A DNA stretch of 64,000 nucleotides, from the NCBI GenBank assembly GCA_026005015.1, contig BPKG01000001.1:62001-126000 (forward strand). Reading direction: 5' to 3'. The notes beneath the pieces are model-generated. The model saw nothing but the letters and a program-made list of their open reading frames with translations. It was not told where the DNA came from and did no database searches. Position numbers and translations under genes: made by a program. The DNA comes from Burkholderiales bacterium (GTDB lineage: Bacteria; Pseudomonadota; Gammaproteobacteria; Burkholderiales; UBA6910). Shown one piece after another: positions 1 through 9,957 of this stretch (positions within the stretch are counted from its first letter, which is position 1; each line of letters starts with the position of its first letter).

Positions 1-2
1 TG

Positions 3-119
3 ACGCCGTTCAGCCTCGCCGCGCCCCCCCTCAGGCTGGAGGTCATCGCCCAGTGGGCCGAGTACCTGCGGTCCATCACCGTGTGCCACCCGGCCGTTCC
101 CGCCCATCCCTGTCCATAG
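3..119 (+). CDS. possible C-terminal end of a gene entering from the left edge
   Basis: A reading frame is open from base 3 to a TAG at 117-119, giving 38 residues that include the stretch RLEVIAQWAEYLR. It would be tail-to-tail with groEL, with the groEL terminator between them. The fragment is too short to assign to a family, and a chance open frame is quite possible at this GC content. No function is proposed. Confidence 0.25.
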   Translation, partial: TPFSLAAPPLRLEVIAQWAEYLRSITVCHPAVPAHPCP

Positions 120-127
120 AGAGGCAT

Positions 128-153
128 AAAAAAAGCCCCGCGTACGCGGGGCC
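128..153 (-). terminator. rho-independent terminator of groES-groEL
   Basis: Bases 135-152 form a self-complementary GC-rich palindrome (arms GCCCCGCGT and ACGCGGGGC). Read on the minus strand it is followed by a run of seven T (128-134). It lies about 27 bases past the groEL stop, where an operon terminator is expected. On the plus strand there is no T-run, so it should act on groEL only. Confidence 0.85.
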
Positions 154-179
154 TTCCGTGCCAGGTCTTCGGGTGCCGG

Positions 180-1829
<1,650 letters not shown>

Positions 1830-1849
1830 TCATTGAACGCTTCAAAGGA

Positions 1850-2143
1850 TCAAGCGGCTTCGAGGATCCCCATGATGTCGTCTTCCCGCATCACGAGGAG
1901 CTCTTCCCCTTTCACCTTCACTGTGGTCCCCGAATACTTGCCGAAGAGCACCCGATCGCCGACCTTGACTTGCAGCGGAACGACCTTCCCGTCTTCCAGC
2001 ACCTTGCCCGTGCCCACCGCGATCACCTCGCCCTGATCGGGCTTCTCCGCGGCGGTATCGGGGATTACGATGCCGGAAGCGGTCTTACGTTCTTCTTCGA
2101 CGCGCTTCACAATCACCCGGTCGTGCAGCGGACGAATCTTCAT
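1850..2143 (-). CDS. groES: 10 kDa co-chaperonin GroES
   Basis: GroES caps the GroEL ring as a heptameric lid. The 97-residue product is full length and shows the N-terminal signature [12 protein letters not shown], the mobile-loop region after residue 16 ([14 protein letters not shown]) and the terminal [12 protein letters not shown] block. A strong AGAGGAGA ribosome site precedes the ATG. It is the first gene of the groES-groEL operon and is probably induced by heat or protein damage through the promoter just upstream. Confidence 0.98.
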   Translation of the reverse strand: MKIRPLHDRVIVKRVEEERKTASGIVIPDTAAEKPDQGEVIAVGTGKVLEDGKVVPLQVKVGDRVLFGKYSGTTVKVKGEELLVMREDDIMGILEAA

Positions 2144-2214
2144 AGATAAATCTCCTCTGATTCATGGGTTTTTGCGCAGACAGCGATCATCCGTATCGGC
2201 GCTGTCGTGCGGCT

Positions 2215-2242
2215 ACATGGGGACGAACGCGCCGGTTTCAAG
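2215..2242 (-). promoter_or_regulatory. sigma-32 (RpoH) heat-shock promoter of groESL
   Basis: On the minus strand the sequence reads CTTGAAA, 13 bases, then CCCCATGT. This matches the RpoH consensus (CTTGAAA-N11-15-CCCCATNT) at every defined position. The -35 is 2236-2242 and the -10 is 2215-2222, leaving a leader of roughly 65 bases before groES. No CIRCE (HrcA) inverted repeat was seen between the promoter and the gene, so control appears to be by sigma-32 alone. Confidence 0.9.
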
Positions 2243-2302
2243 AGGGAGACATGAGGCTCGCTCCCGGCGCCCGGTGCACATAGTAAGTTTTTGATAAACC
2301 AC

Positions 2303-3514
2303 ATGAATAAAGAAGGCTGGCGGGAAATCGCAGCGCTGCCGGGGGCAGGGGTGGTGGCCGAGCCGGACTACCGGGGCGGGGGGCTGGTGAACCTGATGGC
2401 CTCTGTGGTGGCGGCTTGCGGCGGCCCCGACACCGGCTACCCGCCCCTCCAGGGGCTTGCGGTGGAAGCCCTGGCGGGCACCCGTCACCTGGTGCTGATG
2501 GTGATCGACGGATTAGGCTTGAACTTCCTGCTGCGGCAGGGGGAAATGGTTACCCTGCGGCGCCACCTGCGCGGGGGGATGACCTCGGTGTTTCCCTCCA
2601 CCACGGCCACCGCCGTCACCACCTTCCACACCGGGGTGGCGCCCCTGCAGCACGGGTTGACTGGATGGTTCGTGGACCTGGAGGAGGCGGGCGGGGTGAC
2701 GGCGGTCTTGCCCTTCCGCCGGCGGGAGGGCGGCGCGGCGCTGAGCGCTCTGGGGATCGGGCCTGAGGCGGTGTTCACCGAGCCGCCGGTCTTCGGACGT
2801 CTCGACCGGGAGGCCTGGGTGGTGACGCCCCTTTCCATCCTGGACTCGGAGTACAACCGGTGGCATTGCCGGGGCGCCCAGCGGCGGGCCTACGGGACCC
2901 TGGAACAGTTCTTCGCCGAAACCGCCGCTGCGGTGGCGGCGAGCGCCCATCCCAAGCTAGTCTACGCCTATCTCCCGGATCTGGACACGGTGGCCCACCG
3001 AGCCGGGGTGGGGAGCGCCCCGTGCCGGGAGCTCGCCCACCGGATCGACCAGGCTTTCGCCGGTTTCCTGGAGCGGCTCGCCGGCACCGACACCACCGTG
3101 GTGCTGACGGCGGACCACGGCTTCGTCGACGTGCCCCCCGAGGGGCGCATCGATCTGGCGGATCACCCGGCGCTGGCCGCGATGCTGCGCCGGCCCCTAT
3201 GTGGCGAGCCCCGGGCGGCCTACTGCTACGTAAAGCCCGGCCGGGAGGAGGACTTCGAGGCTTACGTGGCCACCCGCCTCGCCGGCCGCGCCGACGCCTA
3301 CCCCAGCGCCGAGCTGGTGGCCCGGGGCTGGTTCGGCGATGGCCCGAGGCATCCCCGGCTCATGGAGCGCATCGGCGACTACACCCTGGTGATGCGGGAG
3401 AATTACGCCATCAAGGACTGGCTGCCGGGGGAGAAACGCTACAGCAACATCGGCATGCACGGCGGCGTGAGCGCGGACGAAATGTGGGTGCCCCTGGTAG
3501 TGGCGACAGTGTAG
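2303..3514 (+). CDS. alkaline phosphatase-superfamily phosphodiesterase/nucleotide pyrophosphatase
   Basis: The 403-residue protein belongs to the type I phosphodiesterase/nucleotide pyrophosphatase branch of the alkaline phosphatase superfamily, two-metal enzymes that cleave phosphodiester or phosphate bonds. Visible motifs in order are the metal-binding VIDGLG (residues 67-72), FPSTTATA with the candidate Thr nucleophile (97-104), a later DTVAHRAG, ADHGFVDV, and a C-terminal MHGG. There is no signal peptide or membrane segment, so a cytoplasmic location is likely. I chose the ATG at 2303; a TTG four codons upstream is also in frame, and neither has a clear ribosome site. Substrate is unknown. 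Confidence 0.8.
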   Translation: MNKEGWREIAALPGAGVVAEPDYRGGGLVNLMASVVAACGGPDTGYPPLQGLAVEALAGTRHLVLMVIDGLGLNFLLRQGEMVTLRRHLRGGMTSVFPSTTATAVTTFHTGVAPLQHGLTGWFVDLEEAGGVTAVLPFRRREGGAALSALGIGPEAVFTEPPVFGRLDREAWVVTPLSILDSEYNRWHCRGAQRRAYGTLEQFFAETAAAVAASAHPKLVYAYLPDLDTVAHRAGVGSAPCRELAHRIDQAFAGFLERLAGTDTTVVLTADHGFVDVPPEGRIDLADHPALAAMLRRPLCGEPRAAYCYVKPGREEDFEAYVATRLAGRADAYPSAELVARGWFGDGPRHPRLMERIGDYTLVMRENYAIKDWLPGEKRYSNIGMHGGVSADEMWVPLVVATV

Positions 3515-3530
3515 ATCGGGAGAAAACACT

Positions 3531-4316
3531 ATGATGGTCCAAGCGAACGGCATCGACATCAACTACGAGGTGGAAGGGGAGGGGCCGTGGCTCGTGTTCA
3601 GCCATAGCCTGGCCTGCCACCTGGGCATGTGGTACGAGCAGGCGGTCGCGTTTCGCGACCGCTACCGGGTGCTGCGCTACGATACCCGCGGCCATGGCAA
3701 GACGTCGGCCCCACCGGCGCCCTATACCCTGGAGCTTCTGGCCGACGATTTGGTCGCGCTCATGGACGCCCTAGGGATCGAGCGCGTGCACTTCGTCGGC
3801 ATCTCCCTCGGGGGCATGGTCGGCCAGGTGTTCGCTCTGGGCCATCCCGAGCGGCTCGCGAGCTTAGTGCTGTGCGACACCACGAGCCACTATCCGCCCG
3901 ACGCCCGTCCTGCGTGGGAAGAGCGCATCCGTACGGTGCGGGAGAAGGGCATGGAGGCCATGGTGGAGCCGACCCTTGCTCGCTGGTTCACCCCCGCGTT
4001 CCGGGCCCAGCGTCCGGACATGATGAAGCGCGTCGCGGCCATGATCCGCGCCACCCCCGTGGAGGGCTACATTGGCTGCTGCCATGCCATTCCCAGGATC
4101 GACACCCGCACGCGCCTCCAGGAGATCCGCTGCCCCACCCTGGTGATCGTGGGAGAGGAAGATCCCGGCACGCCGGTTGCCATGGCCCGGGCGATCCACG
4201 AGGCGATTCCGGGGTCCCGGCTGGCCGTCATTCCCCAGGCCTCCCACCTGTGCAACCTGGAGCAGACAGTGGTCTTCAACCGCATCCTGAGGGACTTCCT
4301 GGCCGGCGTCGCCTAG
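3531..4316 (+). CDS. alpha/beta hydrolase, 3-oxoadipate enol-lactonase-like
   Basis: This is a 261-residue alpha/beta-hydrolase. The nucleophile elbow GISLGG is at residues 90-95 (Ser92), the acid is probably the Asp in EEDPGTP, and the His lies in ASHLCNLE near the C-terminus. Overall pattern (YDTRGHGKTSAP, the GYIGCCHAI lid segment) resembles PcaD, which hydrolyses 3-oxoadipate enol-lactone in the beta-ketoadipate pathway. No other pca gene is present here, so the substrate could be a different lactone or ester. Two adjacent ATG codons could start it. It sits 16 bases after the preceding phosphodiesterase gene and 12 bases before a PLP enzyme, suggesting a three-gene transcript. Confidence 0.8.
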   Translation: MMVQANGIDINYEVEGEGPWLVFSHSLACHLGMWYEQAVAFRDRYRVLRYDTRGHGKTSAPPAPYTLELLADDLVALMDALGIERVHFVGISLGGMVGQVFALGHPERLASLVLCDTTSHYPPDARPAWEERIRTVREKGMEAMVEPTLARWFTPAFRAQRPDMMKRVAAMIRATPVEGYIGCCHAIPRIDTRTRLQEIRCPTLVIVGEEDPGTPVAMARAIHEAIPGSRLAVIPQASHLCNLEQTVVFNRILRDFLAGVA

Positions 4317-4328
4317 GAGAACTGCCCC

Positions 4329-5282
4329 ATGGACCGCCCGCCCGACCTTTCCGCCATCCGCGAGGCCCACGCCCGCATCCGGCCCTATATCCATTCCACG
4401 CCCGTGCTTACCTGCGCTACCCTGGACCGCCTGGCCGGGGCCCGGCTTTTCTTCAAGTGCGAGAACTTCCAGAAGGTGGGCGCCTTCAAAGCCCGCGGCG
4501 CCTGCAACGCCGTGTTTTCCCTCTCGGGGGAGGAGGCGGCCAGGGGGGTGGTGACCCATTCCTCGGGCAACCACGCGGCGGCCCTCGCCATGGCGGCGGC
4601 ACGGCGGGGCATCCCGGCCTACATCGTCATGCCCAGCAACGCCCCTCGGGTCAAAAAGGAGGCAGTGGCGGCCTACGGGGGCCGGATCGTGTTTTGCGAA
4701 CCCACCCTGGCCGCCCGGGAGAAGACCTGTGCCCAGGTCGTGGCAGAAACGGGAGCCCGGCTCGTGCACCCTTACAACGATTACCGGGTGGTGGCCGGGC
4801 AGGGTACGGCAGCGCTGGAATTTCTCGAGGAAGTGAAGGATCTAGAACTCCTGATCACCCCGGTGGGGGGCGGCGGGCTGCTGTCGGGCAGCGCCATCGC
4901 CGCCAAGGCTCGGGAGCCCCGTATCCGGGTGATCGGGGCGGAGCCAGCGGGGGCGGACGACGCTTACCGCTCGTTCGTGACCGGGGAGCTGCAGCCCATG
5001 CCCGACCCGGTCACGGTGGCCGACGGGCTGCGCACGAGCCTCGGCACCCTTACCTTTCCCCTCATCCGGGCCCACGTGGACGAGATCGTCACCACGTCGG
5101 AAGCGGCCATCGTGGAGGCCATGCGCAAGACCTGGGAGCTCATGAAGATCGTGATCGAGCCTTCCAGCGCTGTGCCCCTGGCGGCGATCCTGGAAGGGCG
5201 GCTGCAGGCGGCCGGCCGCCGAGTGGGCATCGTCGTCTCCGGCGGCAACGTGGACCTGGACCGGCTGCCCTGGCAGCGGTGA
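4329..5282 (+). CDS. PLP-dependent threonine/serine dehydratase-like enzyme (fold type II)
   Basis: The 317-residue product is a fold-type II PLP enzyme. The Schiff-base lysine lies in GAFKARG (Lys54), followed by the substrate loop SSGNHAAALA and the phosphate-binding PVGGGGLLSG loop. The order and length fit the catalytic domain shared by biosynthetic/catabolic threonine dehydratases and serine racemases. No C-terminal ACT regulatory domain is present, so allosteric control by isoleucine is not expected. The likely reaction is deamination of L-threonine or L-serine to a 2-oxo acid and ammonia; racemase or 3-hydroxyaspartate dehydratase activity cannot be excluded. Confidence 0.85.
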   Translation: MDRPPDLSAIREAHARIRPYIHSTPVLTCATLDRLAGARLFFKCENFQKVGAFKARGACNAVFSLSGEEAARGVVTHSSGNHAAALAMAAARRGIPAYIVMPSNAPRVKKEAVAAYGGRIVFCEPTLAAREKTCAQVVAETGARLVHPYNDYRVVAGQGTAALEFLEEVKDLELLITPVGGGGLLSGSAIAAKAREPRIRVIGAEPAGADDAYRSFVTGELQPMPDPVTVADGLRTSLGTLTFPLIRAHVDEIVTTSEAAIVEAMRKTWELMKIVIEPSSAVPLAAILEGRLQAAGRRVGIVVSGGNVDLDRLPWQR

Positions 5283-5303
5283 AATACCGACCAAGACGGG
5301 CCG

Positions 5304-5441
5304 CTAGAGGTAGAGGATGGCGGGAATGACGGTGGCGGCGATCACCCACACCAGCCATTCCAGGTTATGGCGGGCGAGAAACCCGGTGTAATGGGCGACG
5401 ATCACGGCGATCGCTAGGATGTAGTACAAGATGAACAGCAT
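5304..5441 (-). CDS. small membrane protein of 45 residues, unknown
   Basis: This short reading frame starts MLFILYYILA and ends ILYL, with two predicted hydrophobic stretches (about residues 1-22 and 28-45) separated by the polar segment HYTGFLARHNLE. A strong GGGGAGGC ribosome site is correctly placed before its ATG, which supports real translation despite the short length. It is convergent with the PLP-dehydratase gene and lies upstream of serB on the same strand, 125 bases short of it in genome coordinates. No family is recognised. The alternative is a chance frame, but the ribosome site plus hydrophobic composition favour a gene. Confidence 0.55.
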   Translation of the reverse strand: MLFILYYILAIAVIVAHYTGFLARHNLEWLVWVIAATVIPAILYL

Positions 5442-5566
5442 GGACGCCTCCCCTTCCCGCTCCCCACGAGGGCGCGCTCTGCTTAGTTATCGGCAAGTGC
5501 GTTTTTACTGCAGCCCCATTCTAACCAACGCAGTGCAAATTTTGTGCCGCCCGCAGGGTGCGGGGG

Positions 5567-6403
5567 TCATGCGAACAGGTGCAGGATGCCGTCCAGCCCC
5601 ACGTGGTTGATCACGTAGGTGGCTTCCTTGCGCACCACAGGCTTGGCCCGGTAGGCGACGCTTACTCCCGCCTCTCGCAACATCTTGAGGTCGTTCGCCC
5701 CGTCCCCCACCGCGATCGCCTGGGTACGGGAGAGCCCCAGGGCGTCCCGGGTGCGGCGGAGCTGGCTTGCCTTGCCCTCCGCGTCCACAATCTCCCCCAG
5801 GACCCGGCCGGTCAAGCGCCCGCCGGCGATCTCCAGCGCGTTGGCCGCCGCGTAGTCGAAGCCGAGCCGGGCCTTCAGCCGCTCGGTGAAAAAAGTGAAG
5901 CCACCCGAAACCAGCATGGTCTTGAGCCCCGCCCGCTTGACTTCCCGCAGCAGCCGCTCAGCGCCCGGGTTGAGCTTGAGCCGCTCGGCGTAGACCCGTT
6001 CCAGGGCGCTGGCGGGAAGCCCCGCGAGGAGCGCCACCCGGCGGCGCAGGCTCTCCGCGTAGTCCAGCTCCCCGCCCATGGCGGCGGCGGTGATCCGGGC
6101 CACCTCGCCCTTCACCCCGGCGATGTCCGCCAGCTCGTCGATGCACTCGATAGCGATCAGGGTGGAGTCCATGTCCACCGCAAGAAGGCCGAAGCCGGCG
6201 AGCCGCTGCCCCTCGGGCACGTAGCCCCAGTCGAGCCGGGCCGCGTCGCAATAGGCGCCCACCTCCTCCACCCGCCGGGCACGGCGCAACCGGAATACCT
6301 GGGGCGCCACCTGCTCGATGGCGGCGGCGCCGGTCATCTTCGCCAGCGCCTTGAGGGCGCGGGTTTCCACGTCCTCGCCCTGGACGATCAGGTGTTCCGT
6401 CAC
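5567..6403 (-). CDS. serB: phosphoserine phosphatase SerB
   Basis: SerB dephosphorylates O-phospho-L-serine, the last step of serine synthesis. The 278-residue protein has an N-terminal regulatory (ACT-like) part of about 70 residues, then a HAD phosphatase core with the nucleophile motif DMDST (77-81), the SGGFTFF motif and the GDGANDLKML magnesium motif. It starts at a GTG whose bases overlap the mfd stop codon (GTGA), so the two genes are translationally coupled on the minus strand. Confidence 0.96.
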   Translation of the reverse strand: MTEHLIVQGEDVETRALKALAKMTGAAAIEQVAPQVFRLRRARRVEEVGAYCDAARLDWGYVPEGQRLAGFGLLAVDMDSTLIAIECIDELADIAGVKGEVARITAAAMGGELDYAESLRRRVALLAGLPASALERVYAERLKLNPGAERLLREVKRAGLKTMLVSGGFTFFTERLKARLGFDYAAANALEIAGGRLTGRVLGEIVDAEGKASQLRRTRDALGLSRTQAIAVGDGANDLKMLREAGVSVAYRAKPVVRKEATYVINHVGLDGILHLFA

Positions 6404-9400
6404 GCCAGCTCCTTGAGCAGGGCCTCCACCCGGCTCGCCCGGGCGGCCAGGTCGGGGAGCTTCGCCTCCACCTTGAGGGTCTGGGGGCCGCTCAGGCGGT
6501 AGTCGCGCCGCGCCTGAACGAGCCGGATGATGCGCGCCCCGTCCACGGGGGGATTGGGCACGAAGTGGAGCTTCACGCCGTCGGCCGCGGCGTCGATACG
6601 CGCCACGCCCAAGGGGCGGGCGAGGACGCGCAGCCGGTGGGTGAGGAGCAGCGCCCGCGCCGCCTCCGGCAAGGGGCCAAAGCGGTCCACCAGCTCGGCC
6701 TGCATGTCCGCGATCTCCTCCAGCGTCTCGCAGTGGGCGAGCCGCTTGTAGAGCACCAGTCGCTCGTGCACGTCATTGCAATAGATCTCGGGCAGCAGGG
6801 CCGGCGCGTGCAGGTTGATTTCGGTGGTGACGGAGAGGGGTTCCTCCAGGTCGGGCTCGCGCCCCGCCTTGAGGGAGCGCACCGCCTGCTCCAGCATCCG
6901 AGTGTAGAGGGAAAAGCCCACCTCCTGCATCTCGCCGCTCTGGGCTTCGCCCAGCACCTCCCCGGCGCCGCGGATCTCCAGGTCGTGCATGGCCAGATAG
7001 AAGCCGGCGCCCAGGTGCTCCATCATCTGGATCGCTTCCAGACGCTTGCGGGCGTTGCCCTTGAGGGCGGCCTCGTCCGGCACCAGCAGGTAGGCGTAGG
7101 CCTGGTGATGGGAGCGGCCCACCCGGCCCCGCAACTGGTGCAACTGGGCGAGGCCGAAGCGCTCCGCGTGGTTGATGAGGATGGTGTTGGCCGAGGGCAC
7201 GTCGATGCCGCTCTCGATGATGGTGGTGCACAGGAGCAGGTTGAAGCGCTGCTGGTAGAAGTCCCGCATCACCCGCTCCAGCTCCCGCTCCCGCATCTGG
7301 CCGTGGGCCACGCGGATGCGCGCCTCCGGCAGGAGTCGGGCCAGGCGCTCGTGCATGGCCTCGATGGTCTCGATCTGGTTGTGCAGGAAATACACCTGGC
7401 CGCCGCGCTTCAGTTCTCGCAGCACCGCCTCCCGCACGATCCCGTCTTCGATCCGGGCGACGAAGGTCTTGATGGCGAGCCGCCGCTCCGGGGCGGTGGC
7501 GATCACCGAGAAGTCCCGCAGGCCCTCTAGGGCCATGGCCAGGGTGCGGGGGATCGGGGTGGCGGTGAGGGTCAGCACGTCCACCTCGGCCCGCAACTGC
7601 TTGAGCCGCTCCTTCTGGCGCACGCCGAAACGGTGTTCCTCGTCGATGATGACGAGGCCCAGGTTCTTGAACTTCACGTCCTTCTGCAGCAGCCGGTGGG
7701 TGCCGATCACGATGTCCACGCGGCCCTCGGCGATCCCCTGCAGTACCTCGGCTTGCTCTTTTTCCGAGCGGAAGCGGGTGAGCTCCGCCACCTTCACCGG
7801 CCATTCCCCGAAGCGGTCGGAGAAGTTGTGGTAGTGCTGCTCGGCCAGCAGGGTGGTGGGGACCAGAACGGCCACCTGTCTTCCGTCCATGACCGCCACG
7901 AACGCCGCCCGCAGGGCCACTTCCGTCTTGCCGAAGCCCACGTCACCGCATACCAGGCGGTCCATGGGCCGTCCGCGGGTGAGGTCGTCGATAACCTCGC
8001 GGATGGCCCGAGCCTGGTCGGGGGTTTCCTCGAAGCCGAAGGCGTCGGCGAAGGCCTCGTAGTCGTGGGGACGCAGCCCAAAGGCGTGGCCGACCCGCGC
8101 GGCCCGCCGGGCGTACAAGTCGAGCAGCTCCGCCGCGGTGTCGCGCACCTTCTGCATCGCCTTGCGCTTGGCCTTGTCCCACTGGCCGCTGCCCAGCTTG
8201 TGCAGGGGCGCCGCCTCGGGCGGGCCGCCGGTATAGCGGGCGATGAGATGGAGGTGGGCCACCGGCACGTAGAGCTTGTCGCCGCCTTCGTATTCGAGGA
8301 GCAGGAACTCCGCGGCGCCTTCTCCCAGGTCCAGGGTTACCAGTCCCTGGAAGCGGCCGACGCCGTGGTTCTCGTGCACCACCGGGTCGCCCGCCTTGAC
8401 CTCCGAGAGGTCCCGCAGGACCGCGTCCACCGCCACCTGGCGCCGGGTCTCCCGCTCCCGCGCCCGCACATGGTCGGCGTAGAGATCCGCTTCGGTGAGG
8501 AGGGCGAGCCCCGCTTCGGTCAGCACGAACCCCTGGACCAGGGGGCCGACCGCAAGGAGGCAGCGCTCGTCCCGCCGCAGGAAATCGCCGTAGCCGTCGC
8601 AGTGAGGAAGCCGCAGCCCGTGCTCCGCGAAGTAGCCGGCGAGCACCTCGCGGCGGCCGGAGGTCTCCGCCAGTACCAGCATGCGGCCCGGGAATTCAGC
8701 GAGGAAGCGCTTCAGGCGGTGCAGCGGATCCTGGGCCCGTCGGTCCACCGCCACGTCCGGCAGCGAGGCGGTGGCGCAGGCGGCGAGCCGCTTCTCCGAG
8801 ACGCCCGTGGCTTCGGCTTCGGAGAAAAGCTCCAGGCGCGGGAAAGGGGCCAAGCCGGTGAAGAACGCCTCCCCGGTGAGGAACAGGGTCTGCGGCGGGA
8901 GCAGGGGCCGATCCCGGTCGCCGCGCAATAATCGGTAGCGGGCTTCGGTATCGCGCCAGAAGGCCTCGATCGCCCCGCCCACGTCTCCCCGCAGCACCAC
9001 CGTGGTGTCCGGGGGGAGGTAGTCGAACAGGGTGGCGACCCGGTCGAAGAATAAGGGCAGGTAATACTCTATCCCGGGCGGCGCGATGCCCTGGCCCATG
9101 TCCTTGTAGAGCCGGCTGCGGGAGGGATCGCCCTCGAAGGTCTCCCGGAACCTGGCCCGGAAGCGCAGTTGCGCCTCTTCGGTGAGGGGAAACTCCCGCG
9201 CTGGCAACAGCCGCACCTGCCTGACCGGGTAGATGCTGCGCTGGGTGTCCACGTCGAAGGTACGGATCGACTCCAGCTCGTCGTCCAGCAGGTCCAGACG
9301 GTAAGGTACGGGGCTGCCCATGGGGAAAAGATCGATCAGCCCCCCGCGGACGCAGTACTCGCCGGGGGAGAGCACCTTGGTCACGTGGGTATAGCCGGCC

Positions 9401-9867
9401 AGGGTGAGCTGGGCCCGCAGCCGCTCCAGATCCAGACGCTGGCCCTGCTGGAGGAAGAAGGTGTGGGCCGCCACGTACTCCACCGGCGCCAGCCGGTAGA
9501 GGGCGGTGGTGACCGGTGCCACCACCACCTCGCACTCCCGCTGGCTCATGTGGTAGAGGGTGGCGAGCCGCTCCGACACCAGGTCCTGGTGGGGGGAGAA
9601 GCTGTCGTAGGGCAGGGTTTCCCAGTCGGGCAGCAGGTGAGTGCGCAGCTCGGGACGGAAGAAGGGGATTTCCTCCGTGAGGCGCTGGGCGTCCCGGGCG
9701 TCGGCGGTCACCACCAGCAGCAGCCTTCCCGGGGCGGCGAGCTGGGCCAAGGCGAGGGCATCGGCGGAGCCGGCAAGCCCGGTGTAGGCCGGCCGCTGGC
9801 CCGGCGCCGGCGCCTTCACCAGGGGCCCGAAAGAAAGCACGGGTTCGGAAGCGAAAGAGACGGCCAA
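6400..9867 (-). CDS. mfd: transcription-repair coupling factor Mfd
   Basis: Mfd removes RNA polymerase stalled at DNA damage and recruits UvrA to the template strand. The product is about 1155 residues, close to the family norm. Visible parts are the UvrB-like N-terminus (LPDWETLPYDSFSPHQD), the RNAP-interaction region with EYEGGDKLYVP, the translocase Walker A GDVGFGKTE, the DEEH box IIDEEHRFG, the Q-rich motif VI region, and the C-terminal autoinhibitory domain. No ATG is available. The TTG at 9865-9867 fits the family N-terminus and lies about 35 bases after the expected transcription start; a GTG at 9838-9840 is the alternative. The stop overlaps serB by four bases. Confidence 0.95.
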   Translation of the reverse strand: MAVSFASEPVLSFGPLVKAPAPGQRPAYTGLAGSADALALAQLAAPGRLLLVVTADARDAQRLTEEIPFFRPELRTHLLPDWETLPYDSFSPHQDLVSERLATLYHMSQRECEVVVAPVTTALYRLAPVEYVAAHTFFLQQGQRLDLERLRAQLTLAGYTHVTKVLSPGEYCVRGGLIDLFPMGSPVPYRLDLLDDELESIRTFDVDTQRSIYPVRQVRLLPAREFPLTEEAQLRFRARFRETFEGDPSRSRLYKDMGQGIAPPGIEYYLPLFFDRVATLFDYLPPDTTVVLRGDVGGAIEAFWRDTEARYRLLRGDRDRPLLPPQTLFLTGEAFFTGLAPFPRLELFSEAEATGVSEKRLAACATASLPDVAVDRRAQDPLHRLKRFLAEFPGRMLVLAETSGRREVLAGYFAEHGLRLPHCDGYGDFLRRDERCLLAVGPLVQGFVLTEAGLALLTEADLYADHVRARERETRRQVAVDAVLRDLSEVKAGDPVVHENHGVGRFQGLVTLDLGEGAAEFLLLEYEGGDKLYVPVAHLHLIARYTGGPPEAAPLHKLGSGQWDKAKRKAMQKVRDTAAELLDLYARRAARVGHAFGLRPHDYEAFADAFGFEETPDQARAIREVIDDLTRGRPMDRLVCGDVGFGKTEVALRAAFVAVMDGRQVAVLVPTTLLAEQHYHNFSDRFGEWPVKVAELTRFRSEKEQAEVLQGIAEGRVDIVIGTHRLLQKDVKFKNLGLVIIDEEHRFGVRQKERLKQLRAEVDVLTLTATPIPRTLAMALEGLRDFSVIATAPERRLAIKTFVARIEDGIVREAVLRELKRGGQVYFLHNQIETIEAMHERLARLLPEARIRVAHGQMRERELERVMRDFYQQRFNLLLCTTIIESGIDVPSANTILINHAERFGLAQLHQLRGRVGRSHHQAYAYLLVPDEAALKGNARKRLEAIQMMEHLGAGFYLAMHDLEIRGAGEVLGEAQSGEMQEVGFSLYTRMLEQAVRSLKAGREPDLEEPLSVTTEINLHAPALLPEIYCNDVHERLVLYKRLAHCETLEEIADMQAELVDRFGPLPEAARALLLTHRLRVLARPLGVARIDAAADGVKLHFVPNPPVDGARIIRLVQARRDYRLSGPQTLKVEAKLPDLAARASRVEALLKELA

Positions 9868-9907
9868 GGGGGTGTCAAGAGCACCTAAGAGGCATGGGAA
9901 GCGCGTT

Positions 9908-9913
9908 ATTATA
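9908..9913 (-). promoter_or_regulatory. -10 box upstream of mfd
   Basis: The minus strand carries a perfect TATAAT here, in the 90-base gap between mfd and the divergent phosphoribosyltransferase gene. Transcription would begin near 9901, leaving a leader of about 34 bases before the TTG proposed for mfd. No good -35 hexamer is seen at the usual spacing, so the call rests on the -10 and its position. Confidence 0.45.
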
Positions 9914-9957
9914 CGTCGAGGCGAAGGCCCATTCGTCCCGCTGAAGAGAAGGTTCAC

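Noticed and set aside
2144-2214. CIRCE element upstream of groES
   Set aside because: No TTAGCACTC-N9-GAGTGCTAA or near match is present between the promoter and the start codon.
3629-5329. 566-codon plus-strand frame across the hydrolase and dehydratase genes
   Set aside because: Overlaps two clear genes in another frame and is Arg/Gly/Pro-rich noise.
5550-5564. CCCGCA-GGG-TGCGGG hairpin after serB as terminator
   Set aside because: Short stem with no T-run on the minus strand; insufficient for a call.
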